Source: Chloroflexota bacterium
Lineage (GTDB): Bacteria > Chloroflexota > Limnocylindria > P2-11E
Assembly (NCBI GenBank): GCA_005889445.1
Contig: VBGS01000028.1
Span: forward strand, 1 to 7,757
DNA: 7,757 nt
Direction: 5' to 3'
The notes under the pieces were generated by a model. It worked only from the letters and a program-made list of their open reading frames with translations. It made no database searches and had not been told where the DNA came from. The translations under genes were made by a program, and so were the position numbers. Numbering within the stretch: the stretch's first letter is position 1; every line of letters begins with the position of its first letter. This document shows positions 1-6,200 of the stretch, in pieces.

Positions 1-1
1 C

Positions 2-403
2 GACCTTGAAGATCTGCTCGAAGATGCGCGCTTCGCGGATAACGGGAGTCGCGTGGCGAATCGCGATGAGCTCACCGCCCTGATCGACGCGCGTGTCAGC
101 AGGATGAAGAAAGCCGACCTCGTGCGAAAGCTCAGAGAGGTCAACGTGCCGGTCGGCCCGATAAACGATCTACACGAGGTCTTCACCGATCCGGTCGTCC
201 GGCACCTCGGGCTCATCGCTGAGGTCGATCACCCGACAGCGGGTCGGGTCCGCGCGCCAGGCATACCGGTGCGGCTCTCGGGTACCCCGCCGTCGGTGCG
301 CAGTCACCCACCGCTCCTCGGCGAGCACACCGACCAGATCCTCGAGGAGCTCGGCTTCACCAGCGCCGAAGTGGCAAAGCTTCGCGCGGACGGCGCAGTC
401 TGA
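2..403 (+). CDS. CaiB/BaiF (class III) CoA-transferase, C-terminal fragment
   Basis: This is the last 133 codons of a class III CoA-transferase; the gene begins upstream of the window. The frame is open from base 2, so the GTG at 53 is internal. These enzymes move coenzyme A between an acyl-CoA donor and a carboxylic acid, or racemise 2-methylacyl-CoA, in the cytoplasm. The family hallmark here is the stretch around bases 140-200, which reads VPVGPINDLHEVFTDPVV, the conserved 'xxPxGPVNxxxEvfxDPqv' segment. It is followed by the usual G-x-V-x-x-P-G-I-P-V-R-L-S block and the ending PPLLGEHTDQILEELGF. The catalytic aspartate lies in the missing N-terminal part. Substrate cannot be told from this fragment. 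The stop codon touches the start region of the next gene, suggesting co-transcription. Confidence 0.9.
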   Translation, partial: DLEDLLEDARFADNGSRVANRDELTALIDARVSRMKKADLVRKLREVNVPVGPINDLHEVFTDPVVRHLGLIAEVDHPTAGRVRAPGIPVRLSGTPPSVRSHPPLLGEHTDQILEELGFTSAEVAKLRADGAV

Positions 404-939
404 TCGCCGCGGCGGCGCTTCCGCCACGTCGGCGTCCGCTCTGGCTGGTCGCGCTGCTGACGATCCTCTCGACGGGCATCTACCTGCCGATCTGGATCGG
501 TCTTTCGTGGGCCGAGCTGCGCCGAGAGACGGGCGACGAGCGCATGCAGCCGCTCGGTCATGCCCTCTCGATGATCGTTCCGGGATACAACTACTGGCAG
601 ATCTACCGACACTTCGCCCTCCTGGCCGCTCAGCTTGCGAAGGTCGGCGGGAAGACGAGCGTCGATCCGCTCTCGGCCACGCTAGGAGCGGCGCTCTTCT
701 CGCTCACGTTCTTCCACTGGTCGAGCGAGGTGGTCTTCACGATCCTCAACGTGATCGAGCTCGCCGCGGCGACCGCCGTCGTGGTCTACGGGCAGCGGGC
801 CCTCAACGCGTACTACCTCGCTCGACCGGGCCAGCCGGTCGAGCAGCGGGTCCTCGAGGTCGACTGGATCGCGCTCGCCCTGGCGGCGACGAACTTCATC
901 CTGGTCGTCCTCAGCTACGCGACCCCTTCGAGCACATAG
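400..939 (+). CDS. Small membrane protein, DUF4234-like, with no standard start codon
   Basis: The frame is open from base 223 to the TAG at 937, but there is no in-frame ATG, GTG or TTG before the ATG at 544. Starting at 544 would remove a clear first membrane segment, LWLVALLTILSTGIYLPIWI (bases 439-498). I therefore place the start near the CTG at 400-402, which overlaps the TGA of the preceding gene; an ATC at 403 is the other option. From CTG the product is 179 residues. It has a membrane segment at about 14-36, a hydrophobic pair at about 94-130 and a last segment at about 153-173. The first segment, the 'T-G-I-Y-x-x-x-W' pattern and the charged loop after it resemble DUF4234 proteins, whose function is unknown. 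The family call is from memory of the pattern and is tentative. A frameshift or sequencing error at the gene start is the alternative. Confidence 0.68.
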   Translation: MIAAAALPPRRRPLWLVALLTILSTGIYLPIWIGLSWAELRRETGDERMQPLGHALSMIVPGYNYWQIYRHFALLAAQLAKVGGKTSVDPLSATLGAALFSLTFFHWSSEVVFTILNVIELAAATAVVVYGQRALNAYYLARPGQPVEQRVLEVDWIALALAATNFILVVLSYATPSST

Positions 940-949
940 CATCGCGTCC

Positions 950-1855
950 TTGCAACAGCAGATCCTCGTCGTCGGGTCGCTGGCGTACGACGACGTCGAA
1001 ACACCCTTCGAACGGCGGAAGGCCGTCCTCGGAGGCGCCGCATCCTACTTCGCGCTCGCCGCGCGCCTCTACGCGCCCGTTCGGCTCTGCGGAGTCGTCG
1101 GCGATGATTTCGTCCAGTCGGACCTGGAGCGCCTTGCCTCTCGAGGGATCGACATGGCTGGGGTCGAGCGTCGGCCCGGCCGGTCCTTCCGGTGGCTCGG
1201 TCGCTACAACTACGAGCTCAACACGGCGGAGACGATCAACACCGACCTGGGTGTCTTCGCCGACTGGCAGCCGGAGGTCCCGTCCAGCTTCCGCGACAGC
1301 GACACCGTTTTCCTCGCGAACATCCATCCGCGCATCCAGCTCCGCACTCTGGAGCAGGTGCGCTCACCGCGCGTCGCCGCGGTCGACACGATGAATTACT
1401 GGATCGAGCGCGAGCGGGACGCGCTCATCCAGGTCATCTCGCGCGTCCAGATCGTCACCGTGAACGAGGCCGAGGCGCGACAGCTCTGCAAGACCCACAG
1501 CACGGTGCGCGCCGGACGGGAGATCCTGAAGCTCGGGCCTCGCGCCGTCGTGATCAAGCGCGGCGAGTACGGCGCGGTCCTCTTCACGAAGGACCGCGTC
1601 TTCTGGGCACCCGCCTATCCGCTCGAAGAGATCCGCGATCCGACCGGGGCCGGCGATTCGTTCGCGGGCGGACTGATGGGGGAGCTGTCTCGAACCGACG
1701 ACATCGACGACGCGGCACTGTGCCGTGCGGTCCTGAACGGGACCGTCTGCGCCTCCTACGCCGTTGAGGATTTCAGCGTCGAGGGCATCGACCGCGCCGA
1801 CCCGGCCGCGATCGACCGGCGCGTGCGGGAGCTCGAGCGGCTCGTCACGGCGTGA
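950..1855 (+). CDS. PfkB-family carbohydrate (or nucleoside) kinase
   Basis: A complete 301-residue kinase of the ribokinase/PfkB fold, the usual family length, phosphorylating a sugar or nucleoside with ATP in the cytoplasm. The N-terminal substrate-binding signature is LGGAASYFALAA (residues 27-38), followed by VGDDF. The C-terminal signature is DPTGAGDSFAGG (230-241): GAGD forms the anion hole and Asp236 is the expected catalytic base. A central NIHP motif and DTMNYWI (146-152) mark a particular bacterial subfamily; I recall this pattern from uncharacterised PfkB proteins and do not know the substrate. The start is TTG at 950, because no ATG or GTG lies in frame between the previous stop and the conserved ILVVGS strand. 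There is no clear ribosome-binding site. It begins 10 bases after the membrane-protein gene, so it is probably in the same operon. It ends 35 bases before the preferred sigma-factor start. Confidence 0.93.
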   Translation: MQQQILVVGSLAYDDVETPFERRKAVLGGAASYFALAARLYAPVRLCGVVGDDFVQSDLERLASRGIDMAGVERRPGRSFRWLGRYNYELNTAETINTDLGVFADWQPEVPSSFRDSDTVFLANIHPRIQLRTLEQVRSPRVAAVDTMNYWIERERDALIQVISRVQIVTVNEAEARQLCKTHSTVRAGREILKLGPRAVVIKRGEYGAVLFTKDRVFWAPAYPLEEIRDPTGAGDSFAGGLMGELSRTDDIDDAALCRAVLNGTVCASYAVEDFSVEGIDRADPAAIDRRVRELERLVTA

Positions 1856-1856
1856 T

Positions 1857-1884
1857 GCGGGAACCGCTTGGCGGGACGGTTGTA
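1857..1884 (+). promoter_or_regulatory. Candidate ECF-sigma promoter before the sigma-factor gene (copy A)
   Basis: GCGGGAACC at 1857-1865 and CGGTTGTA at 1877-1884. Read as an ECF promoter this gives a GGAACC -35 box, a 16-base spacer and a GTA -10 core. The same two blocks at exactly the same distance (20 bases from start to start) occur at 3264-3291, before the lipoprotein gene. ECF promoters typically carry GGAAC or GAAAC at -35 and a short CGT/GTA/GTT core at -10. The fit to that class is seen in the sequence; use by the adjacent sigma factor is inferred. Transcription would begin at about 1890, close to the ATG at 1891, allowing a leaderless transcript. Confidence 0.45.
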
Positions 1885-1890
1885 CGGAGG

Positions 1891-2475
1891 ATGAGACCCG
1901 ACTCCGTGGAGGGCCGACCGTCGGAGGACACCGATCTCGTGGAGCGTGCGCAGCGTGGAGACCAAGACGCATACGGCGAGCTGGTGCGGCGCTATCAGGC
2001 GCTCGCGACCAGGACCGCGTACGTGATCACGGGCACCGCGGCGGATGCCGAGGACGCCGCCCAGGAGGGTTTCACGAAGGCGTATTTCGCTCTCGACCGG
2101 TTCCGGACCGGCGCGCCCTTTCGGCCCTGGCTGCTGCGGATCGTCGCGAACGAGGCCAAGAACCGCCGCAAGGCGGCGGGCCGTCGTCCGACGGTCGATC
2201 TCAGCGTCGCCGAGGATCGCCCCTCGGGTGACACGGCCCTGTCGCCCGAGGCGGCGGCCCTGGCGGGCGAGCGGAAGGAATCGGTGCTCGCGGCGTTACG
2301 GCAGCTACGTGAGGAGGATCGTCTGGTCATCGCCTACCGGTATTTCTTCGAGCTCTCCGAAGCGGAGATGGCGGACGCGCTCGCCTGCGCGCGTGGGACC
2401 GTGAAGTCCCGCCTTTCGCGCGCCCTGGCGAGGCTCCGTGAGCTCGCGTCTCGGCAGGTCAGTCTGGATGGCTGA
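1891..2475 (+). CDS. ECF-type RNA polymerase sigma-70 factor
   Basis: A two-domain extracytoplasmic-function sigma factor of 194 residues from the chosen start. Region 2 spans about residues 15-95: DLVERAQRGDQDAYGELVRRY, then DAEDAAQEGFTKAY (the core-polymerase-binding and -10-recognising helix) and FRPWLLRIVANEAKNRRR-like sequence. Region 4 spans about 118-188 with LREEDRLVIAYRYFFELSEAEMA and the helix-turn-helix ending GTVKSRLSRALARLREL. Nothing resembling region 1 or 3 is present. Starts at GTG 1852, ATG 1855 (overlapping the kinase stop as TGATG), ATG 1891 and GTG 1906 are all in frame. I prefer 1891 because the residues before it do not look like sigma sequence and the putative promoter fills 1857-1884. 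However, GGAGG at 1886-1890 directly abuts the ATG, too close for an ordinary ribosome-binding site. The anti-sigma gene overlaps its 3' end by 8 bases, implying translational coupling. Confidence 0.93.
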   Translation: MRPDSVEGRPSEDTDLVERAQRGDQDAYGELVRRYQALATRTAYVITGTAADAEDAAQEGFTKAYFALDRFRTGAPFRPWLLRIVANEAKNRRKAAGRRPTVDLSVAEDRPSGDTALSPEAAALAGERKESVLAALRQLREEDRLVIAYRYFFELSEAEMADALACARGTVKSRLSRALARLRELASRQVSLDG

Positions 2476-3262
2476 GCACATGGATGAGCGCGAGCTCGAA
2501 CGGACGCTGGCGCAGATCGGCCGAGGCCTCCCACCTCCCAGCCGCGACCTTTGGCCGCTGGTGAGGGCGCGGATCGCCTCGGGCAGGAAGAGGCCATGGT
2601 GGCCGAGCGTCGGCCTGCCGCGCTTTGCGCTCGCGCCGGCGCTCGTGACGCTTCTCGTGCTGGCGGTCGCCGCGATCGGGTTGACGACAAATCTGGTCGC
2701 TGATGCCGAGCGGATCCTCGGGCTGCGTGGCGTGCAGATCTTCAAGGTGCCCGAGACGCCGACACCTCCGCCGTCGACCCAGGCATCGCCGGTCCTATTC
2801 ACGGGCACACGAGCGCTGTCAGTCGCCGATGCCAGCAAGATCGCCGGTTTCGTCGTGCAAGCACCCGCGGCCCTCGGCGACCCTGACGCGATCTACGTCG
2901 ACGCGTCGCCGACGCGGGTCACGCTCGTGTTCTCTAGCCGTCCGGGTATTCCTCCCGCCGCCCAGATCGGCGTGAGCGCTCTCGTCGTCGAGATCCGCGG
3001 CGCGGTCGATCAGCAGCTGATGGGCAAAGCCATCGGGCCCGGTACAACGCTCGAACCGGTCGAGGTGAGTGGAGCGCCCGGCTTCTGGCTCGCCGGGTCG
3101 CCCCATCTGTTCTTCCTGCGGGACGCGAACGGCGTTCCCCAGATGGAAACACTTCGGCTCGCCGAGAACACGCTCCTGTGGGAGCGCGGCGGCGTGACCT
3201 ACCGCCTCGAGGCGCAGGTCACGCGCGATGAGGCGATCCGGATCGCGTCCAGCTTCCGTTAG
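2468..3262 (+). CDS. Membrane-anchored anti-sigma factor with DUF4367-like outer domain
   Basis: A 264-residue single-pass membrane protein, predicted to bind the sigma factor encoded just upstream. The cytoplasmic part (about 1-52) is short, with ELERTLAQIGRGLPPPSRDLWPLV. It lacks the H-x3-C-x2-C zinc motif of classical ZAS anti-sigma factors. One membrane helix follows at about 54-76, then a proline/threonine linker (ETPTPPPSTQ). The extracytoplasmic domain at about 110-264 contains APGFWLAGSPHLFFL, a leucine-tryptophan pattern (NTLLWERGGVTYRLE) and the ending TRDEAIRIASSF. This sequence resembles the DUF4367 domains often found on anti-sigma proteins of Gram-positive and Chloroflexota-like bacteria; it may act as the sensor. 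I chose ATG 2468 because AGG lies nine bases before it and it overlaps the sigma gene. ATG 2480 is the alternative and loses only four residues. The role follows from position and architecture, not from a diagnostic catalytic site. Confidence 0.85.
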   Translation: MAEHMDERELERTLAQIGRGLPPPSRDLWPLVRARIASGRKRPWWPSVGLPRFALAPALVTLLVLAVAAIGLTTNLVADAERILGLRGVQIFKVPETPTPPPSTQASPVLFTGTRALSVADASKIAGFVVQAPAALGDPDAIYVDASPTRVTLVFSSRPGIPPAAQIGVSALVVEIRGAVDQQLMGKAIGPGTTLEPVEVSGAPGFWLAGSPHLFFLRDANGVPQMETLRLAENTLLWERGGVTYRLEAQVTRDEAIRIASSFR

Positions 3263-3263
3263 C

Positions 3264-3291
3264 GCGGGAAACCACCGCCCCCGCGGTTGTA
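3264..3291 (+). promoter_or_regulatory. Candidate ECF-sigma promoter before the lipoprotein gene (copy B)
   Basis: GCGGGAAACC at 3264-3273 and CGGTTGTA at 3284-3291, spaced as in copy A at 1857-1884. As an ECF promoter this reads GGAAAC, 16 bases, GTA. It begins two bases after the anti-sigma stop codon and ends 11 bases before the lipoprotein ATG. The purine-rich AGGGGAAGG at 3291-3299 may be the ribosome-binding site, though it ends only three bases before the ATG. Its location suggests that the lipoprotein can be transcribed separately from the sigma/anti-sigma pair but under the same sigma factor. Confidence 0.45.
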
Positions 3292-3302
3292 GGGGAAGGC
3301 AG

Positions 3303-4583
3303 ATGCGTCTTCTTCTGGGATCGCTCGCCGGCGCCGCGATCGTCGCGACCGCGTGCGGCTCGCTGGCAGAAAACGGCTCGCTCGCGGGGCCGTCGGCCTC
3401 GGCCGCGACGTCCAAGAACACGCTCATCGTCGGTGGACGCGACGGAGTGCGGGTCATGGACTCGGGCGGCAAGCAGATCGCCGACCTGGGACGGGTGATC
3501 GGCACGGCCGATTGGCGATACGCCTTCGCAGTCGCCATCGATAGCTCCGGCAACACGACGCTCCGCACGGTGGACCCCGGAAGCGCCGCGACGGTCCGCG
3601 GACTCCCGCTGGCCGGACGCTGGGAGGCGGTCGGGGGCTACGACGGCGGGCCGACAGGGCTCTCGCACGATGGCCGCTGGCTGGCCCTCACGGCGGCCGA
3701 CGTTCCCGGCCGTTTCGCGATCGTCGACACGACCGGCGGGGTCCAGCCTCGGGTGGTGAACGTCGGCCCTTCCGAGCTATCGACGTCGCGCTTCGCCTTC
3801 GACGCGATCTCGGACAACGGCGAGTCGCTCTACCTGATCGAACATCTCGTCGGAACGCAGTACCGGGTGCGGGTCCTGGACGTCCGCTCCGGGCTCCTTC
3901 TGCCCGGCGCGATCATCGACGTCAAGCAGCTCGCCAGCACCGCCGACGCGAACGGCGTCATGAGCGGCACCTATACGAGCTCGGCGGCTGGGCCCAACGG
4001 ACAGTGGTTCTTCAGCGTCTACCTCCACCCGGCGATGGGCCCCTACGTGCACGCCCTCAACACGACGAGCCGCATCGCCGAGTGCATCCTCGATCTACCG
4101 ACGTTCGGCAAGGCCGGACAGGTGGAGATGGCAAAGCAGCCCTACTGGGCCGTCGTTCTCGGTAAGCAGCTGACCGGCTCCCGCGTCTATGCCGTCAACG
4201 GAGCGCTCGGCGAGGCGGCGGTGATCGATCCGGAGGCGGTGAAGGTCACGAGGACATCCACTTTCAAGGTCCCACGGCCGACGCAGGCGACCACCGGGTT
4301 CGTGCCGCGGCCCGCCGCAGCCGTCTCCCCCGACGGCTACCGCCTCTACGCCCTCGGCGACAAGGGGATCTTCGTGCTCGACGCGATGGACCTTTCGCTC
4401 CGGGCGACGTTCGAGCCCAGCAGCTCGTTCCGCAGCCTCGCCGTCGCGCCTGACAACGCGACCCTCTACGCCCTCACGTCCGACGGGGCGACGATCGTCG
4501 CGCTTGACGCGCGCACCGGCCGTCCGCTGACCACGCTCACGCTTTCGGCCACGGCCGACTACCTCGCCATTCCGTCGCGCTAG
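3303..4583 (+). CDS. Predicted beta-propeller lipoprotein (YVTN/WD40-like)
   Basis: A 426-residue exported lipoprotein. ATG 3303 is chosen over upstream in-frame starts because it places a typical signal peptide at the N-terminus: MRLLLGSLAGAAIVATAC, with lipidation expected at Cys18. A short Ser/Ala-rich spacer follows. The rest is a series of beta-strand blades with the S-x-D/N-G pattern of WD40-like and YVTN propellers: SHDGRWLAL near residue 121, SDNGESLYLI near 170, SPDGYRLYALGDKGIFVLD near 342 and APDNATLYALTSDG near 382, the last followed by ALDARTGRPL. Such propellers normally bind proteins or ligands rather than act as enzymes; no catalytic motif is visible. It sits on the outer face of the membrane, as does the C-terminal domain of the anti-sigma factor encoded next to it, so it could be a target of the regulon or part of the sensing apparatus. 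The specific function is not known. Confidence 0.82.
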   Translation: MRLLLGSLAGAAIVATACGSLAENGSLAGPSASAATSKNTLIVGGRDGVRVMDSGGKQIADLGRVIGTADWRYAFAVAIDSSGNTTLRTVDPGSAATVRGLPLAGRWEAVGGYDGGPTGLSHDGRWLALTAADVPGRFAIVDTTGGVQPRVVNVGPSELSTSRFAFDAISDNGESLYLIEHLVGTQYRVRVLDVRSGLLLPGAIIDVKQLASTADANGVMSGTYTSSAAGPNGQWFFSVYLHPAMGPYVHALNTTSRIAECILDLPTFGKAGQVEMAKQPYWAVVLGKQLTGSRVYAVNGALGEAAVIDPEAVKVTRTSTFKVPRPTQATTGFVPRPAAAVSPDGYRLYALGDKGIFVLDAMDLSLRATFEPSSSFRSLAVAPDNATLYALTSDGATIVALDARTGRPLTTLTLSATADYLAIPSR

Positions 4584-4623
4584 CTACCAGACCGGCCGCC
4601 CCTGCTGGGAAATCGCTTGCGCA

Positions 4624-4645
4624 GCGCGGAAACCGTGTTCCGCGC
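4624..4645. promoter_or_regulatory. Palindromic operator, LacI-family type
   Basis: Perfect 8-base arms GCGCGGAA (4624-4631) and TTCCGCGC (4638-4645) flank ACCGTG, whose central CG is also symmetric. Even-length palindromes centred on CG with GGAAAC-type half-sites are characteristic of LacI-family (CcpA-like) sugar regulators. It sits just upstream of the putative -10 box, overlapping the position a -35 box would occupy, so binding would repress or control the sugar-binding-protein gene. No regulator gene is in the window. It lacks a T-run and so is a poor terminator candidate for the preceding gene. Confidence 0.5.
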
Positions 4646-4660
4646 GGCGCCTCATCGCGG

Positions 4661-4666
4661 TATAGA
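4661..4666 (+). promoter_or_regulatory. Putative -10 box of the sugar-binding-protein promoter
   Basis: TATAGA stands out as an AT-rich hexamer in very GC-rich surroundings, 27 bases before the GTG at 4693. Seventeen bases upstream the sequence is TTCCGC (4638-4643), a weak -35 match that falls inside the right arm of the palindrome. This would give a leader of roughly 20 bases. The assignment rests on position and base composition only. Confidence 0.4.
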
Positions 4667-4682
4667 TTCCCGAGAAGACGCT

Positions 4683-4687
4683 GGAGG
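4683..4687 (+). promoter_or_regulatory. Ribosome-binding site that fixes the binding-protein start
   Basis: GGAGG ends five bases before the GTG at 4693. An in-frame GTG at 4687 overlaps this site and cannot use it, so translation should begin at 4693. Confidence 0.65.
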
Positions 4688-4692
4688 TGGCT

Positions 4693-6078
4693 GTGGAGAA
4701 GAGAGATCGAGCAACCAACGTGATCAGTCGGCGCAGCCTGCTGAAGGGAGCGGCGGCCGTAGCGACCGCCCCGGTGCTCGCCGCATGTGTCGGCCAGCAG
4801 AACACCGGAGCCGGCGGCGGCACGAGCGCCTCACCTGCGGCGGCATCGGCGACTATCGGTGCGCGGCCGAAGCTCAGCGGCGAGCTCAAGATCCTGCAGT
4901 GGAGCCACTTCGTACCGGACTTCGACACCTACCTCGATGGCTGGGCGAAGAAGTGGGGCGACACGAACGGAGTCAAGGTCAGCATCGACCGCATCCCGCA
5001 GGCGGACCTGCCGGCGCGTTTCGCGGCCGAGGTCGGAGCGAAGTCCGGGCATGACCTTGTCGCGCATTTCGCGAACGGCCTGCCCGCGCTCTTCAAGGAT
5101 TCGCTCGTCGACATCACCGACATCACCGACCGCGCGGCGAACAAATACGGCGGCTGGATCCCGGCCGGCGAGGCGATCGGCAAGGTCGGCGGCAAGTGGT
5201 ACGGGTACCCTGACTTCGTCGTGCCGTTCCTGTCGTCGTGGCGCACCGACGTCTGGAAGAGTCCGGCCGTCGGCTTCACCAAGGACCACCTCGAGACGTG
5301 GGATGACCTCCTGTCGTTCTCGCCGAAGCTGAAGGCGGCCGGGAACCCGGTCGGGACCGCGGTCTCGCAGACTTCGGACGCCGAGCACACGTGGCGTTCG
5401 CTGATGTGGTCCAACGGCGCATACGAGTTCAGCAAGGATGGCAAGACGGTCACGATCGACAGCCCCGAGACGCGCACCGTCCTGAACTTCGCGAAGAGCC
5501 TCTACGCGAACATGGAGAACTCGGTGCTCTCGTGGGCCGACGTCGACAACAACACGTATCTGCAGTCCGGCAAGGGCGCCTGGATCTACAACCCGATCAG
5601 CGCGTACCGCACGATCGAGGCGCAGAACAAGGACCTCGCGGCCAAGATCAACGTCGATCTCCCACTGAAGGGCACGAAGGATCAGATCGCGTCGATCCAG
5701 TTCACGGTGTACGGGATCTGGAACTTCTCGAAGAACATCGACGCCGCCCGCTGGTTCCTGATCGACTACAGCGACGACTGGGAGGCCCAGTTCACCGCGA
5801 GCAAGGGGTACAACAACCCGTTCCTCAAGGCCCATCAGAAGAAGCCGATGCCGGTCCTTGGGTCCGACACGAAGCTCTCGCATCTTCAGGACGTCGCGAA
5901 CTACGTGCAGCCGGTCGGCTACCCGGGCCCGTCGTCGCAGGCTGCGTACGACGCGCTCAACAACCATCACGTGACGGACATGTTCTCCAACTACATCACC
6001 GGCAAGAAGTCGATCGACGACACCATTGCCGACGCGAAGAAGCGCCTCCAGGACTCGCTTTCGAAGTTCCCTGTCTAA
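4693..6078 (+). CDS. ABC transporter sugar-binding lipoprotein (SBP family 1), Tat-exported
   Basis: A 461-residue extracellular solute-binding protein of family 1 (CUT1 type), which captures a sugar or oligosaccharide outside the membrane and delivers it to MalF/MalG-like permeases. The signal peptide has a twin-arginine motif SRRSLLKG (residues 12-19), a hydrophobic stretch and the lipobox LAAC, with lipidation at Cys32. This points to Tat export of the folded protein and anchoring on the outer membrane face. A Gly/Ala/Ser-rich linker follows to about residue 55. The binding domain then starts with GELKILQWSHFVPDFDTYLDGW and contains the typical DLVAHFANGLPALFKDSLVD and GKWYGYPDFVVPFLSSWRTDVW. 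Length is normal and the C-terminus is intact. GTG 4693 is chosen from the ribosome-binding site. The likely permease partners are the two genes on the opposite strand, which is unusual for such operons. The substrate cannot be assigned. Confidence 0.93.
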   Translation: MEKRDRATNVISRRSLLKGAAAVATAPVLAACVGQQNTGAGGGTSASPAAASATIGARPKLSGELKILQWSHFVPDFDTYLDGWAKKWGDTNGVKVSIDRIPQADLPARFAAEVGAKSGHDLVAHFANGLPALFKDSLVDITDITDRAANKYGGWIPAGEAIGKVGGKWYGYPDFVVPFLSSWRTDVWKSPAVGFTKDHLETWDDLLSFSPKLKAAGNPVGTAVSQTSDAEHTWRSLMWSNGAYEFSKDGKTVTIDSPETRTVLNFAKSLYANMENSVLSWADVDNNTYLQSGKGAWIYNPISAYRTIEAQNKDLAAKINVDLPLKGTKDQIASIQFTVYGIWNFSKNIDAARWFLIDYSDDWEAQFTASKGYNNPFLKAHQKKPMPVLGSDTKLSHLQDVANYVQPVGYPGPSSQAAYDALNNHHVTDMFSNYITGKKSIDDTIADAKKRLQDSLSKFPV

Positions 6079-6091
6079 CGAGTGACTGCGG

Positions 6092-6107
6092 ACCTGCGGA
6101 TGCAGGT
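6092..6107 (+). repeat. Small hairpin after the binding-protein gene
   Basis: ACCTGC (6092-6097) and GCAGGT (6102-6107) form a six-base stem with a GGAT loop, 13 bases after the stop codon. It has no T-run, so it is not a terminator alone. It may protect the 3' end of the mRNA or pause polymerase ahead of the stronger hairpin downstream. Confidence 0.4.
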
Positions 6108-6116
6108 GGGGGATGG

Positions 6117-6151
6117 AGAGGCCGGGCACGACGCCCGGCCTCTTCTGGTTT
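6117..6151 (+). terminator. Hairpin terminator of the binding-protein transcript
   Basis: AGAGGCCGGGC (6117-6127) pairs perfectly with GCCCGGCCTCT (6133-6143) around the five-base loop ACGAC, an 11-base GC-rich stem. It is followed by the T-rich stretch TCTGGTTT (6144-6151). No T-run exists on the minus-strand side, so it acts on plus-strand transcripts. It ends the binding-protein mRNA before the convergent permease genes. Confidence 0.75.
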
Positions 6152-6200
6152 CAACATCGCCACGTTGCTGCCACGGTTTCGGCCTCGAGCCAGGATTGAA

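Noticed and set aside
507..1394. Open frame of 295 codons on the plus strand
   Set aside because: It overlaps the membrane-protein and PfkB genes in another frame and reads as Arg/Ser/Pro-rich sequence with no motif.
1364..1972. Open frame of 202 codons on the minus strand
   Set aside because: Antisense to the kinase signature region; composition is that of a shadow frame.
2468..2630. Zinc-binding anti-sigma (ZAS) motif in the cytoplasmic part of the anti-sigma factor
   Set aside because: There is no H-x3-C-x2-C pattern; this region contains no cysteine.
4626..4664. Third copy of the ECF promoter motif (GCGGAAACC then CGGTATA)
   Set aside because: The blocks are 32 bases apart instead of 20, and the first block is better explained as an arm of the palindromic operator.
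4831..6129. Long open frame on the minus strand (432 codons)
   Set aside because: Antisense to a clear binding-protein gene; the translation is Arg/Val/Leu-rich without domains.
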